Of a stretch of 47,223 nt of DNA, positions 25,938-33,638 are shown piece after piece. The stretch is from an uncultured Alphaproteobacteria bacterium. GTDB taxonomy: Bacteria > Pseudomonadota > Alphaproteobacteria > RF32 > CAG-239. How positions within the stretch are numbered: the stretch's first letter is position 1; every line of letters begins with the position of its first letter. The DNA lies in the NCBI GenBank assembly GCA_900540425.1, contig UQFU01000004.1, positions 1 through 47,223 on the forward strand, written 5' to 3'. A program made the translations under genes and the position numbers. A model generated the notes under the pieces. That model ran no database searches. It saw only the letters and a program-made list of their open reading frames with translations, and was not told the origin of the DNA.

Positions 25938-26975
25938 ATGGATGAAGAAAACGAAAACAAAGAAATTGAAAGAAACGAAGACGTCGCTGAAACCAACAGC
26001 GAGGTTAACGACTTTGTAGACAATTTCTTGTCGTCGGGAGATATTCAGGAAATTATTGAGAGCATCAACCCGGAAGATATGAATATTGACGATATTCTGA
26101 AGAATCCGCGTTTTAATGACGGCATGGCTAAAATTCTTGACAAGCTCCCCGCGTCGGAACGGGAAATGTTTGTTTCGCAGGCCAAAAATAAAATTACCCA
26201 AGTGGCGACAAATGTTTCCGGGCAAAAGAAAAAACGGGACGAGCAGGGCAAAAAAGAAAAAAATTCTTCCGAAAACCAAAGTTCTTCCCAAGGGCGATCC
26301 AATTCGGATATGTCGCTTGACGATATGCTGGACCGCGATAAAAACAAAGCAAAACCGCAAAAAGGCCAGGCCCGGAAAATGACACCGGCCCAAAGGGCTG
26401 AGTTTATCCGCAGAATGAGAGGCATGAAGCCGTCCCAGAATGTGGCCAAAACAGCGGAAGCCGGTGGAAGAGGATTACTTAAAACCCAAAGCAAAACCAT
26501 TGGAAAAACTGCCGCCAAAGCTATAGGAAAAACTGCTGCCAAAACCGTCGGCAAAACGGCCGGAAAGGCTGTCGGAAAATCCTTATTGAAAAAAATTCCG
26601 GGGGTGAGCTTGGGAGCCGGATGCTTTTTTGCCTGGCAGCGGATTAAAGACAAAGATTATTTGGGAGCAGTTGGCGAAGTCGCCTCCGGGATTTGCGGCT
26701 GTATTCCCGGACTCGGGACGGCAGCCAGCGTCGGAATAGACACGGCTTTGGCCGCCAGGGATATTTCCCGCGCTTCCAAGCAAGCAGAAATGCCGGCGGC
26801 TGTACCGGGTCGTACTGATGTTTCCGGCAGGAAAACGCTGTCTAATGATTTAAACCGTCGGATTTTGCTGGAAAAAAGAGGAATTATTCAAGCCCCGAGA
26901 AATACGCCGGCTGTTCGCCCGACCCAGATGAATCCGCAAATGCTGATGGCGCTTCGCGGTCGTTCAAATTCCTGA
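25938..26975 (+). CDS. Acidic/low-complexity protein with GKTAAK repeats and a hydrophobic Gly-rich hairpin
   Basis: 345 residues. ATG 25938 has AGGGA eight bases upstream; in-frame ATGs at 25911 and 25932 fit the ribosome site less well. Residues 1-60 are acidic, 95-130 are Lys/Gln/Ser low-complexity. At 188-219 come four octad repeats (IGKTAAKA, IGKTAAKT, VGKTAGKA, VGKSLLKK; 26499-26594), an amphipathic, cationic helix. Then follows a hydrophobic region (IPGVSLGAGCFFAW...LGAVGEVASGICGCIPGLGTAAS...ALAARD). I have seen similar Gly/Ala-rich helical hairpins in phage-tail and toxin-associated proteins, but no function can be claimed. Monocistronic. Confidence 0.6.
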   Translation: MDEENENKEIERNEDVAETNSEVNDFVDNFLSSGDIQEIIESINPEDMNIDDILKNPRFNDGMAKILDKLPASEREMFVSQAKNKITQVATNVSGQKKKRDEQGKKEKNSSENQSSSQGRSNSDMSLDDMLDRDKNKAKPQKGQARKMTPAQRAEFIRRMRGMKPSQNVAKTAEAGGRGLLKTQSKTIGKTAAKAIGKTAAKTVGKTAGKAVGKSLLKKIPGVSLGAGCFFAWQRIKDKDYLGAVGEVASGICGCIPGLGTAASVGIDTALAARDISRASKQAEMPAAVPGRTDVSGRKTLSNDLNRRILLEKRGIIQAPRNTPAVRPTQMNPQMLMALRGRSNS

Positions 26976-27071
26976 GATTGAAAGCCAGACCGTTTTTTGG
27001 GCTGCCGCCCTCTGTCCGAAGATGACAAGGACAACGAGGGCGGCTTTGCCCTTACCTAAAAAAAATTCCCC

Positions 27072-27099
27072 TTGCATTTTCTCTTATTTGCATTAATCT
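27072..27099 (+). promoter_or_regulatory. Candidate promoter of the structured leader RNA
   Basis: TTGCAT (27072-27077), 16-bp spacer, TAATCT (27094-27099); the predicted start near 27106 coincides with the edge of the structured block. Confidence 0.4.
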
Positions 27100-27105
27100 T
27101 ATTCT

Positions 27106-27276
27106 CGCATTCGGGTGAGCCGGGTGTGGAGTATCACAACTCCTTACGTAATAACAAAGCTCCTTTTATGGGGAGCGACCGGAATAAGTATGCTTTGCGC
27201 ATAACGAAGAAGGTCGACTGTTTACGTACAGTTGTGAACTCCCCTCCTCAAAGGCTTTTGAGGAGGTTTCTTTTTA
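27106..27276 (+). ncRNA. Structured RNA ending in a terminator, upstream of the small HTH gene
   Basis: Hairpins in order: GGAGT/ACTCC (27128-27143), GCTCC/GGAGC (27159-27176), CGACC/GGTCG (27176-27216) enclosing TATGC/GCATA, CTGT/ACAG (27218-27231), and a strong terminator CCTCCTCAAA/TTTTGAGGAGG (27243-27266) plus T run. The first 23 bases after the expected start are unpaired. It could be an independent small RNA or an attenuating leader for the gene at 27304. No known riboswitch is recognised. A frame is open across it (27072-27326) but without a ribosome site. Confidence 0.45.
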
Positions 27277-27303
27277 ATCAGAAACCTAAAGGGAGTTTAG
27301 AAC

Positions 27304-27540
27304 ATGACTTTAATCCAGAATATTAAAAACAAAACCTTTCGCAAAGCAATCGGCATTGAGTTTGCCAGGCTGCGCCGCGAACGCAATCAGGAAATTGAGA
27401 AAGTTGCCGCCGCCGTCGGCGCTTATCCCGAAACCGTAGACCGGCTTGAGTTGGGATATTATACTGCTTACGGGCTTACCGCCAGGCTGCTCAAATATTA
27501 TAACAAAGACATCAAAATAGAACTCGTCGACCGGCAGTAA
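27304..27540 (+). CDS. Small XRE-like helix-turn-helix protein
   Basis: 78 residues. FARLRRERNQEIEKVAAAVGAYPETVDRLELG fits the helix-turn-helix of the XRE/Cro family: R-x-x-R before helix 2, A-x-x-V-G turn, ET-V-x-x-L-E recognition helix. The C-terminal 25 residues (LTARLLKYYNKDIKIELV) complete the bundle. Most probably a small DNA-binding regulator. GGGAG precedes ATG 27304 and sits in the loop of a small CTAAA/TTTAG hairpin (near 27286-27300), which could limit translation. The structured RNA with its own terminator lies directly upstream. Confidence 0.65.
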   Translation: MTLIQNIKNKTFRKAIGIEFARLRRERNQEIEKVAAAVGAYPETVDRLELGYYTAYGLTARLLKYYNKDIKIELVDRQ

Positions 27541-27542
27541 TA

Positions 27543-27576
27543 AAAAAATCTCCCGTTTCAAACGGGAGATTTTTCT
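27543..27576. terminator. Bidirectional terminator between the HTH gene and atoA
   Basis: AATCTCCCGTTT/AAACGGGAGATT stem with A and T runs on either side; it overlaps the last bases of atoA. Confidence 0.8.
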
Positions 27577-28240
27577 AAACAGCAATTTGCTGCAAATCAT
27601 CGGGAACAATTAATTCGGCTGCGGTTGCCTGCAACACATCGTCCAAAGAAAACAGCGGATTGATTTCTTTTAAAACCAGGCCTTGGGGCGTTACTTCCAT
27701 AACGGCACGTTCGGTAACAATCAAGTCAACCTCTTTGGCAGCAGTCAGCGGCAAGGTGCATTTTTTTACAATACGCGGGCGCCCCTTATTGGTATGCTCC
27801 ATGGCAATAATCACCCGTTTGGCGCCAACGACCAAATCCATTGCACCGCCCATTCCGGGAACAAAAACGCCCGGCACCATCCAGTTGGCCAGGTTTCCTT
27901 CTTCGTCAACTTCCAAAGCGCCCAAAACCGTCGCATCAATATGGCCGCCGCGAATCATGGCAAAAGACAACTGACTGTCAAAAAACGCCGCTCCGGGTTT
28001 GGTCGTAACGGCGATGCCGCCGGCATTGGTTACCAACGGGTTGTCAGAGCCGGACAGATCGCGGCGCCCAACGCCGAGCAAGCCGTTTTCGGACTGAAAC
28101 ACAACATGCAGATTAGCGGGGATATAATTTGCAACTTCTGTCGGCAGACCAATCCCCAAAGTAATGACGTCGCCTTCGCCGAATTCTTTGGCAACACGGC
28201 GGGCAATAATCTCACGGCTTTGTTCTTTTGAAAGTTCCAT
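27575..28240 (-). CDS. atoA: Acetate/acetoacetate CoA-transferase beta subunit
   Basis: 221 residues. Family I CoA-transferases move CoA between carboxylic acids through a glutamyl-CoA intermediate; the catalytic Glu lies in the beta subunit, here in QSENGLLGVG (about 50-58). Other family blocks: GDVITLGIGLPTEV, NAGGIAVTTKPGAAFFD, MIRGGHIDATVLGALEVD and NWMVPG...GMGGAMDLV. The alpha subunit gene is 11 bp upstream. AtoA/AtoD and ScoA/ScoB are hard to separate by eye; acetate as partner fits the fermentative context. AAGGAA precedes ATG 28240. Confidence 0.88.
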   Translation of the reverse strand: MELSKEQSREIIARRVAKEFGEGDVITLGIGLPTEVANYIPANLHVVFQSENGLLGVGRRDLSGSDNPLVTNAGGIAVTTKPGAAFFDSQLSFAMIRGGHIDATVLGALEVDEEGNLANWMVPGVFVPGMGGAMDLVVGAKRVIIAMEHTNKGRPRIVKKCTLPLTAAKEVDLIVTERAVMEVTPQGLVLKEINPLFSLDDVLQATAAELIVPDDLQQIAV

Positions 28241-28251
28241 TTTTCGTTTCC

Positions 28252-28893
28252 TTATACCGCAATATAATCAACAAAAATTCCGGGAATAGTGATTTCATCG
28301 GGTTTGAGAGGCTCATCGCTCAATTCTCCGGCCTCGACAATGACCGTATCGGCGGCCGTTGCCATCACAACATTAAAATTACGGGTTGTCCCGGGCAGAA
28401 AAAGATTGCCGAAACGGTCGGCCCGGGCAGCGCTGATTAAGGCAAAATCGGCTTTCAGCGGTTTTTCAAGCAGATATTTTCGTCCGTCGATTTCCATGAC
28501 GGTTTTGCCTTTTTCAACTACCGTACCGACGCCGGTCGGCGTTAAAAAACCTCCCAACCCGGAGCCGGCGGCGCGTATCCGCTCAACCAAAGTTCCCATT
28601 GGCACAAGTTCCACTTCCAGCTCTCCGGCATTCATCTGGCGGCCGGTTTCGGGATTGGTGCCGATATGGGCGACAATCGCTTTTTTTATCCGCTTGTTGA
28701 CCACCAGTTTGCCGCGGTCATAGTCCGGCGTAGAAGTATCATTGGCAATCAGGGTCAGATTGCAGATGTCATTTTTGAGGATTTCTTCAATAATCCGGGC
28801 GGGCGTTCCGCAGCGTAAAAAGCCGCCGATCATTACCGATGCACCATTTTTAAGCAACTGCCCGGCTTCAGAAATTGTTATTATCTTTTTCAC
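28252..28893 (-). CDS. atoD: Acetate/acetoacetate CoA-transferase alpha subunit
   Basis: 213 residues. Family blocks: DGASVMIGGF-type opening (here NGASVMIGGFLRCGTP, about 16-31), LTLIANDTSTPDYDRGKL, AHIGTNPETGRQMNAGELEVELVPMG (the T-N-P and E-L-P-G-T region) and AGSGLGGFLTPTGVGT. Together with the beta subunit it forms the alpha2-beta2 enzyme that activates short-chain acids with CoA. The start is GTG at 28893 and lacks a clear ribosome site, so expression may be low or the true start may differ slightly. First gene of the atoDA operon. Confidence 0.87.
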   Translation of the reverse strand: MKKIITISEAGQLLKNGASVMIGGFLRCGTPARIIEEILKNDICNLTLIANDTSTPDYDRGKLVVNKRIKKAIVAHIGTNPETGRQMNAGELEVELVPMGTLVERIRAAGSGLGGFLTPTGVGTVVEKGKTVMEIDGRKYLLEKPLKADFALISAARADRFGNLFLPGTTRNFNVVMATAADTVIVEAGELSDEPLKPDEITIPGIFVDYIAV

Positions 28894-29018
28894 GAAGTTG
28901 TCAATCTCTGTTAAATAAAACTTGAAACATTATAATTAAAAAATTTTTAAAGTCATCAAATTTTTACAATATTTTCCATAATGACATTCTCCCCCTTCTA
29001 AAAATTTGACAAAACAAT

Positions 29019-29047
29019 TTGACATAATTTCCAAAATGTAGTAAACT
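29019..29047 (+). promoter_or_regulatory. Near-consensus sigma-70 promoter
   Basis: TTGACA (29019-29024), 17-bp spacer, TAAACT (29042-29047), 28 bp upstream of ATG 29076. A second TTGACA lies 13 bases upstream. Confidence 0.55.
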
Positions 29048-29075
29048 TGCTTTATTGTTTACAAAGGAGTTAATG

Positions 29076-29939
29076 ATGTTCAAATTTTTTGATAAAAAAC
29101 CCTCAGATATAAAAGCTATTGAAAAAACCTGTAAAAGTTACGCCAAGAACAGCAAATGCACTTTTAATGAAGCGCTTGCAACTTTAAGCGACAAACAATT
29201 AAAAACTTATGAGGAATACTTTACCAGCCGCTACAAATATGAAGAACCCTTTTGGGGAGGCGACGGCGTATATGTGCCGGCCAGCGAAACGGACAAAACA
29301 CGCCTTGAGGCTATTCGAAAAATCCAGGAAAAGCGCGCTGTCGCCAAAGATACGGCCGAACGCGAAAGCATTGACTGGGACAAGACCAGCATTTCGCTGA
29401 ATGACCTTAAGCTTGAACATTATCAAAAATTTCACGAAGCCTGGCAATCTCATTATGACCGCCACGCTTTCAGCCCTGCCTACTACGAAAACCGTTTCCG
29501 CCTCAAGGTCAACCTCAATAACCGGGATTATGTCATTGCCGACATTTCCGACTGGGCAGAAGAACCGATTGATTTCGGAAAGCGCAATCCCTCTCAAAGG
29601 CTGGAGACTTTTGTTAACGAAGAAATTAAAAAGCAAACCCTGACGGATATGCCGGAACAATATTCCGACGACGAAATCAAATCCATGGTCAGAGACAGCG
29701 TCATGTCCAAGAGGCCTAACGCCCAGGCGCTCATTCCGGCCATTTTGAAAACGCAATATATGAAAGAAGGGCTGCAATATGAAAAAGAGCAATTTGCCCG
29801 TCAAGCGGAAAACCAACATCTGAAACAGAAAATAAAGTATCGTGCAGGCATCTATCGTCGGAAAAAATCCGGCATTGTTGCTGCCGCGCCGGAAACAGCC
29901 TATGAAAAGTCGCTGCGGCAAATTTCCCAAAGAGGTTAA
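29076..29939 (+). CDS. Hypothetical protein, possibly cytoplasmic
   Basis: 287 residues from ATG 29076 (AAAGGAG six bases upstream; the adjacent ATG at 29073 is too close). No signal peptide or membrane segment; charged, Tyr/Lys-rich, probably mainly helical. The middle has many aromatic residues (EHYQKFHEAWQSHYDRHAF), and the C-terminus is basic. I recognise no family. It has its own strong promoter and a terminator at 29962, so it is a single-gene unit. Confidence 0.6.
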   Translation: MFKFFDKKPSDIKAIEKTCKSYAKNSKCTFNEALATLSDKQLKTYEEYFTSRYKYEEPFWGGDGVYVPASETDKTRLEAIRKIQEKRAVAKDTAERESIDWDKTSISLNDLKLEHYQKFHEAWQSHYDRHAFSPAYYENRFRLKVNLNNRDYVIADISDWAEEPIDFGKRNPSQRLETFVNEEIKKQTLTDMPEQYSDDEIKSMVRDSVMSKRPNAQALIPAILKTQYMKEGLQYEKEQFARQAENQHLKQKIKYRAGIYRRKKSGIVAAAPETAYEKSLRQISQRG

Positions 29940-29961
29940 AATTATTATTCTCAACCAAATT

Positions 29962-29992
29962 AAAGCACTTCTCCGGAGGTGCTTAATTTTTA
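29962..29992 (+). terminator. Intrinsic terminator
   Basis: AAGCAC...GTGCTT stem with inner CTCC/GGAG, followed by an AT-rich T run. Confidence 0.65.
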
Positions 29993-30067
29993 TTATAAAA
30001 ATTTCCTAATTGATATTTTTATCAAAGAGCTGTATTTTTATAAATAAATAATAATAAGGATCCGGAA

Positions 30068-31093
30068 ATGACCCGATATGCCACTACCCAACAGCTTTTG
30101 GAAGTCCTGCGCCAAGCCCCCAAGGGGAAAAGCCGCGCCGAAATCCTCAGCTTGGAAGAAAACCGGCGGCTGATTTATAACAGCGGTGCCAATGTTACCC
30201 TTTACTGCGGCAAGCTGCAAAACGGAAAGACGTTCAGGGAAAAACTGTCAGGAATTTACCTCGGATTGCTGGAGCGGCAAAACGCCAAAAGCGGAATCAG
30301 AGAAGGTATCGGAGCACTCGGCGGCTTGTCCGTACGCATTGACGAAGCCGCCTTCAACCGTCTTAGCTTGGACGAACAGGAAAGCCTTATCGGGCTTAAA
30401 GACGACGTTATTCGCGGTGAGGACAACCTCCCCCAGCACATCGGCGATATCGGGCGCATCAGCCGCAACACCGTTAAGCGCGAGAGTTTTGAAGAGCTGG
30501 GCAATCTGGGCATTTATGACTTTCCGATAGATGTCGACAAGATGAAACCGCTGGATATGTCGGAAGTCCGCGACGACAACTATGCCATAAACATATGGAA
30601 CGGGTACGGCCAGGTTTGGGCGGTAACGCCTTATTGCTATCGCCTGGAAGTTCCCGAAAGCATGCTTGACCGGCTGCATGAAGCCAGCCTGTGTCAAAAA
30701 CACGAAAAAAACAGCGAGGCGCGCAGTTATCTTAAGATGACGCTGTTTGACGCCCTGCCCCGTTACGGCAAACGCAGCGGAGAAGTCCTTTCGGCCGACG
30801 GACGCGACATGACGTACGATTACCGCTATCCGCACGAGTGGCTGGTGAGCTGGAAAATTGCCGCCGAAGCCCTCAACGGAGAACCCAAAGCCTTATTGCT
30901 GCTGGCCGCAGAAGTTCAGAAAACTTCGGAACATCAGGTCAGCTTTGCCGCAGCGGCCAAAGACATGGGACAAGATTTGGATTTTGTTGCCAAAGCGCTT
31001 GAGCTTCCGGCGGATACGGTTCGCAAAATGGAAGGGAACTTTCAGACCGGGCATCGGCAAAAATTCCGTTCTTCTGCACAATCGGAAAAATAA
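30068..31093 (+). CDS. Divergent Nudix-like protein with large insertion
   Basis: 341 residues. The string KRESFEELGNLGI (about 138-150) matches the core of the Nudix box, R-E-U-x-E-E-x-G-U, whose glutamates bind Mg2+. The upstream GIGALGGLSVRID (about 80-93) could be the box's leading Gly-rich strand, but about 45 residues separate it from the helix where 5-7 are usual. Nudix enzymes hydrolyse nucleoside diphosphates linked to other groups. The C-terminal 120 residues are helical, with no assigned domain. AAGGA precedes ATG 30068. The Nudix call is tentative. Confidence 0.5.
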   Translation: MTRYATTQQLLEVLRQAPKGKSRAEILSLEENRRLIYNSGANVTLYCGKLQNGKTFREKLSGIYLGLLERQNAKSGIREGIGALGGLSVRIDEAAFNRLSLDEQESLIGLKDDVIRGEDNLPQHIGDIGRISRNTVKRESFEELGNLGIYDFPIDVDKMKPLDMSEVRDDNYAINIWNGYGQVWAVTPYCYRLEVPESMLDRLHEASLCQKHEKNSEARSYLKMTLFDALPRYGKRSGEVLSADGRDMTYDYRYPHEWLVSWKIAAEALNGEPKALLLLAAEVQKTSEHQVSFAAAAKDMGQDLDFVAKALELPADTVRKMEGNFQTGHRQKFRSSAQSEK

Positions 31094-31144
31094 GCCTTGC
31101 CGAATCGAAAAAAAAATATATTCTTCGCCAGTGGAGCGATTGTC

Positions 31145-31915
31145 ATGAATTTCTGGCGTGATTTCAACATCAAAGCATTGTTCTGCGGACCGTTTTTCTA
31201 TTTTTGGCAGGGTATGGTCCGGCGGGGGGCTTTTCTTCTGACCTTGGCGTGCTTATGCTGGCTGGGAGCGGTTTTGCAATGGCAAAGCGGAAATTCCGCT
31301 ATAGCCGCGATTATGTTATCGCTGCCGTTTTTGTTCTGCGCGTTGCGGGCAAACGCCGATTATGCCGCTTATCTGGCCCAAAACAGCAATTATGACCCTG
31401 ACGCGCCGACGCAATATTATTCAGTTTCTTTATTCCGGCTGATTTTTTGTTCGATTGTGAGCGGCGGATTTTATGACATTTATTGGAGCTATCGCCAGTG
31501 GAATGCGGTAAAGCACGATCAACACGCCAGAATTTCGCCTTTTTTGCGCTGCCTGAGCAATCTTTTTTTCATTTATCCCCTGTTTAACCGGATTTACCGT
31601 TCCGCTGCGCAGCTCCGTTATCTGCCGCGGTTTCCGTCCGGACTGGCGGCAATGTCCTATATTCTGATCAACCTGGCGCAGGAGCCCAAAAACTATGACA
31701 GCCTCAGTTCGGGAGAAGCGGTTATTTTGGCCGGAATTCTGGCAGCCAGCGCCCTCAGCCTAATCCCGGCGCAAAAAGCAATTAATTTTAACAACGCCCG
31801 TTTGAACGGCGCTCTGAAGTTTGCCCCGGTCCGGTGGCATGAAGTTGTGATTACGCTTATCGGTTTGCTGCTGATGATCTCTTATTTTTGGGCCAATCAG
31901 TTCTTATATAATTAA
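31145..31915 (+). CDS. Integral membrane protein, DUF4234/DUF2628-like
   Basis: 256 residues from ATG 31145 with GGAG eight bases upstream; an in-frame upstream start at 31097 has none. About six hydrophobic segments. The opening NFWRDFNIKALFCGPFFYFWQG and the motif SLFRLIFCSIVSGGFYDIYW (about 98-117), followed by SYRQWNAVK, resemble the pattern of small multi-pass DUF2628/DUF4234 proteins (FxFYWxYRxW...K). Function of these families is unknown. It overlaps the end of the Nudix-like transcript by short spacing (51 bp), so the two may be co-transcribed. Confidence 0.6.
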   Translation: MNFWRDFNIKALFCGPFFYFWQGMVRRGAFLLTLACLCWLGAVLQWQSGNSAIAAIMLSLPFLFCALRANADYAAYLAQNSNYDPDAPTQYYSVSLFRLIFCSIVSGGFYDIYWSYRQWNAVKHDQHARISPFLRCLSNLFFIYPLFNRIYRSAAQLRYLPRFPSGLAAMSYILINLAQEPKNYDSLSSGEAVILAGILAASALSLIPAQKAINFNNARLNGALKFAPVRWHEVVITLIGLLLMISYFWANQFLYN

Positions 31916-32000
31916 TCCAAACGGCAAAAATTATGCTTTCGCTTTTATTTATTTTTGCTAAACTGAAAAAAAATTTTTTAACTGCAGGTGCCGAAAAAAT

Positions 32001-33638
32001 ATGAAATGCGCAGAATTTGACATCAACAAAGCCAAAGGCGTCCGGCTCTTCAATCCGGTTCAGCTTGCCGACCGCCTGATGCCAAAAGGAAGAAAACTCG
32101 ACAGCGAAGACATTGATGCCCTTAAAAAGGCCGGTATCCGGCGGATTTTCGGCGCCGAAGAAGAAATCCACGACATCAGTTTTCAAATCGCGCTCCGGCA
32201 GCTGTGCGCCAAACTCTGCGGGGAGGCAACGGCTTATTCCATCGGCGACAACGGCATTGCCAAAATCGTGGCGACCCGAAACGGAATTTTTGAATGTTCT
32301 GAAGAACGGGCAGCAAAATTTAACCGTTTTTCCGACTTTGCTGTTTTGAACACAATCGAGCCTTTTCAAAACGTTAAAGCCGGAGAAGTAATTGCCGAGC
32401 TGCAAACGGAATATCCGATTATTCCCCAGAAAGAAATTGATAAAATCCTGTACAGCCTCTCGGGCAACACAACCCTGCTGCAGGTAACCGAAGACAAACC
32501 TCACCGCGCCGCCCTGCTTTATACGCAGTTTTACAACAATGACGAAGAAGAAGCACGTTTTACTTCCGCCGTTCAAAAGCTGGTCAATGATTTTGGCGGC
32601 CTGCAGATAGATTTTTCAACCGAATACAGCGCGCCGCACCATATTCAGGGGATTGCCGATACGCTGAGCTATGCCGTCAATCAGCCGAATGATCTGATTT
32701 TTATCGTCCCCGGACAACGCAGCGGCTCACGATACGACGTTATCCGTTCGGCTTTGCTCAGCTTTGTAGACGATATTATTTGTTCCAATATTCCGCAAAT
32801 CGGAATTTCTGATTTTATTATTGCAACCAAACGCGGCAAAAAAATTATCTGCCTGCCTTATGATTATGCAGAAATTGACAGTCCGCTGCTCAAGCGTCTG
32901 ATTTTGCAGGTTATTGTCAGCGAAAAGCTGCTCAGCTTTGATTTTCGGCATCCACAGAACGCTACCCTGCCGGGCGGCATGACCCTCAATATCCGGGAGC
33001 AGGCCCGTTTGAGCGGAAACGGCAGCGGCGACAAGAACAAAAATACGCCAAGCGTTGCCGCGATTGTTCTGGCGGCCGGAAGCAGCCGCCGCGCCGGAAG
33101 CAATAAACTTTTGGCAGAGGTTGACGGCGAACCGTTGTTCCTGAAGGCGGTTCATGCGGCCGTCCGTTCCAAGGCCAATCCGGTTTACGTTATTACCGGT
33201 TATCAAAATGAGGAAATTGAAGCGGCTTTGGAAGACATTGACGTTAACGTCCTTTACAACCCGTCTTTCCGGGCCGGGATCAAAACCTCTATCATGCTGG
33301 GGCTGAATTCCCTTCCCTCAAGCTGCAAAGGCGCTTTGCTGCTGCCCGGGGACATGCCGAACATTACCGATAAATTTCTGGACAAGATAATCAAAAACTT
33401 TAAGCCTGACGGCGGGCCGCAGCTGCTGGTCAGCAGTTTTAAGGGCGTCAAATCCAATCCGGTTTTGTGGAGCCGCGAACTTTTTGACAAGGCAGACATT
33501 GTGCCGGAAGATGCCGGCATCAGGGTTATTTTTCCGCAATATGAGGATTATACGACCAAAATCGAAACCCGGGACAAAAGCCTGCTTTGGGACGTGACTT
33601 ATCCGGGCGACGTGGCTTCTTTCAGCAAAAAAGACTAG
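32001..33638 (+). CDS. Molybdopterin-binding / MocA-type nucleotidyltransferase fusion
   Basis: 545 residues. The N-terminal 340 residues resemble the molybdopterin-binding fold of the MoeA/MogA/CinA group. The C-terminal part (about 350-545) is a MobA-like nucleotidyltransferase: AAIVLAAGSSRRAGSNKLL is the nucleotide loop, and ALLLPGDMPNIT holds the metal-binding Asp. MocA/MobA attach CMP or GMP to molybdenum cofactor. Alphaproteobacteria are known to carry this fusion, annotated as molybdopterin-binding/glycosyltransferase. It implies a molybdo-enzyme elsewhere; none is in the window. Its last four bases overlap the convergent deacetylase gene. Confidence 0.8.
   Translation: MKCAEFDINKAKGVRLFNPVQLADRLMPKGRKLDSEDIDALKKAGIRRIFGAEEEIHDISFQIALRQLCAKLCGEATAYSIGDNGIAKIVATRNGIFECSEERAAKFNRFSDFAVLNTIEPFQNVKAGEVIAELQTEYPIIPQKEIDKILYSLSGNTTLLQVTEDKPHRAALLYTQFYNNDEEEARFTSAVQKLVNDFGGLQIDFSTEYSAPHHIQGIADTLSYAVNQPNDLIFIVPGQRSGSRYDVIRSALLSFVDDIICSNIPQIGISDFIIATKRGKKIICLPYDYAEIDSPLLKRLILQVIVSEKLLSFDFRHPQNATLPGGMTLNIREQARLSGNGSGDKNKNTPSVAAIVLAAGSSRRAGSNKLLAEVDGEPLFLKAVHAAVRSKANPVYVITGYQNEEIEAALEDIDVNVLYNPSFRAGIKTSIMLGLNSLPSSCKGALLLPGDMPNITDKFLDKIIKNFKPDGGPQLLVSSFKGVKSNPVLWSRELFDKADIVPEDAGIRVIFPQYEDYTTKIETRDKSLLWDVTYPGDVASFSKKD

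Noticed and set aside
25266..26393. 375-residue minus-strand frame opposite sodB and the repeat protein
   Set aside because: Crosses two plus-strand genes and a terminator; Phe/Ile-rich mirror composition.
27072..27326. 84-residue open frame across the structured RNA block
   Set aside because: Starts inside promoter-like sequence, lacks a ribosome site, runs through a strong terminator hairpin.
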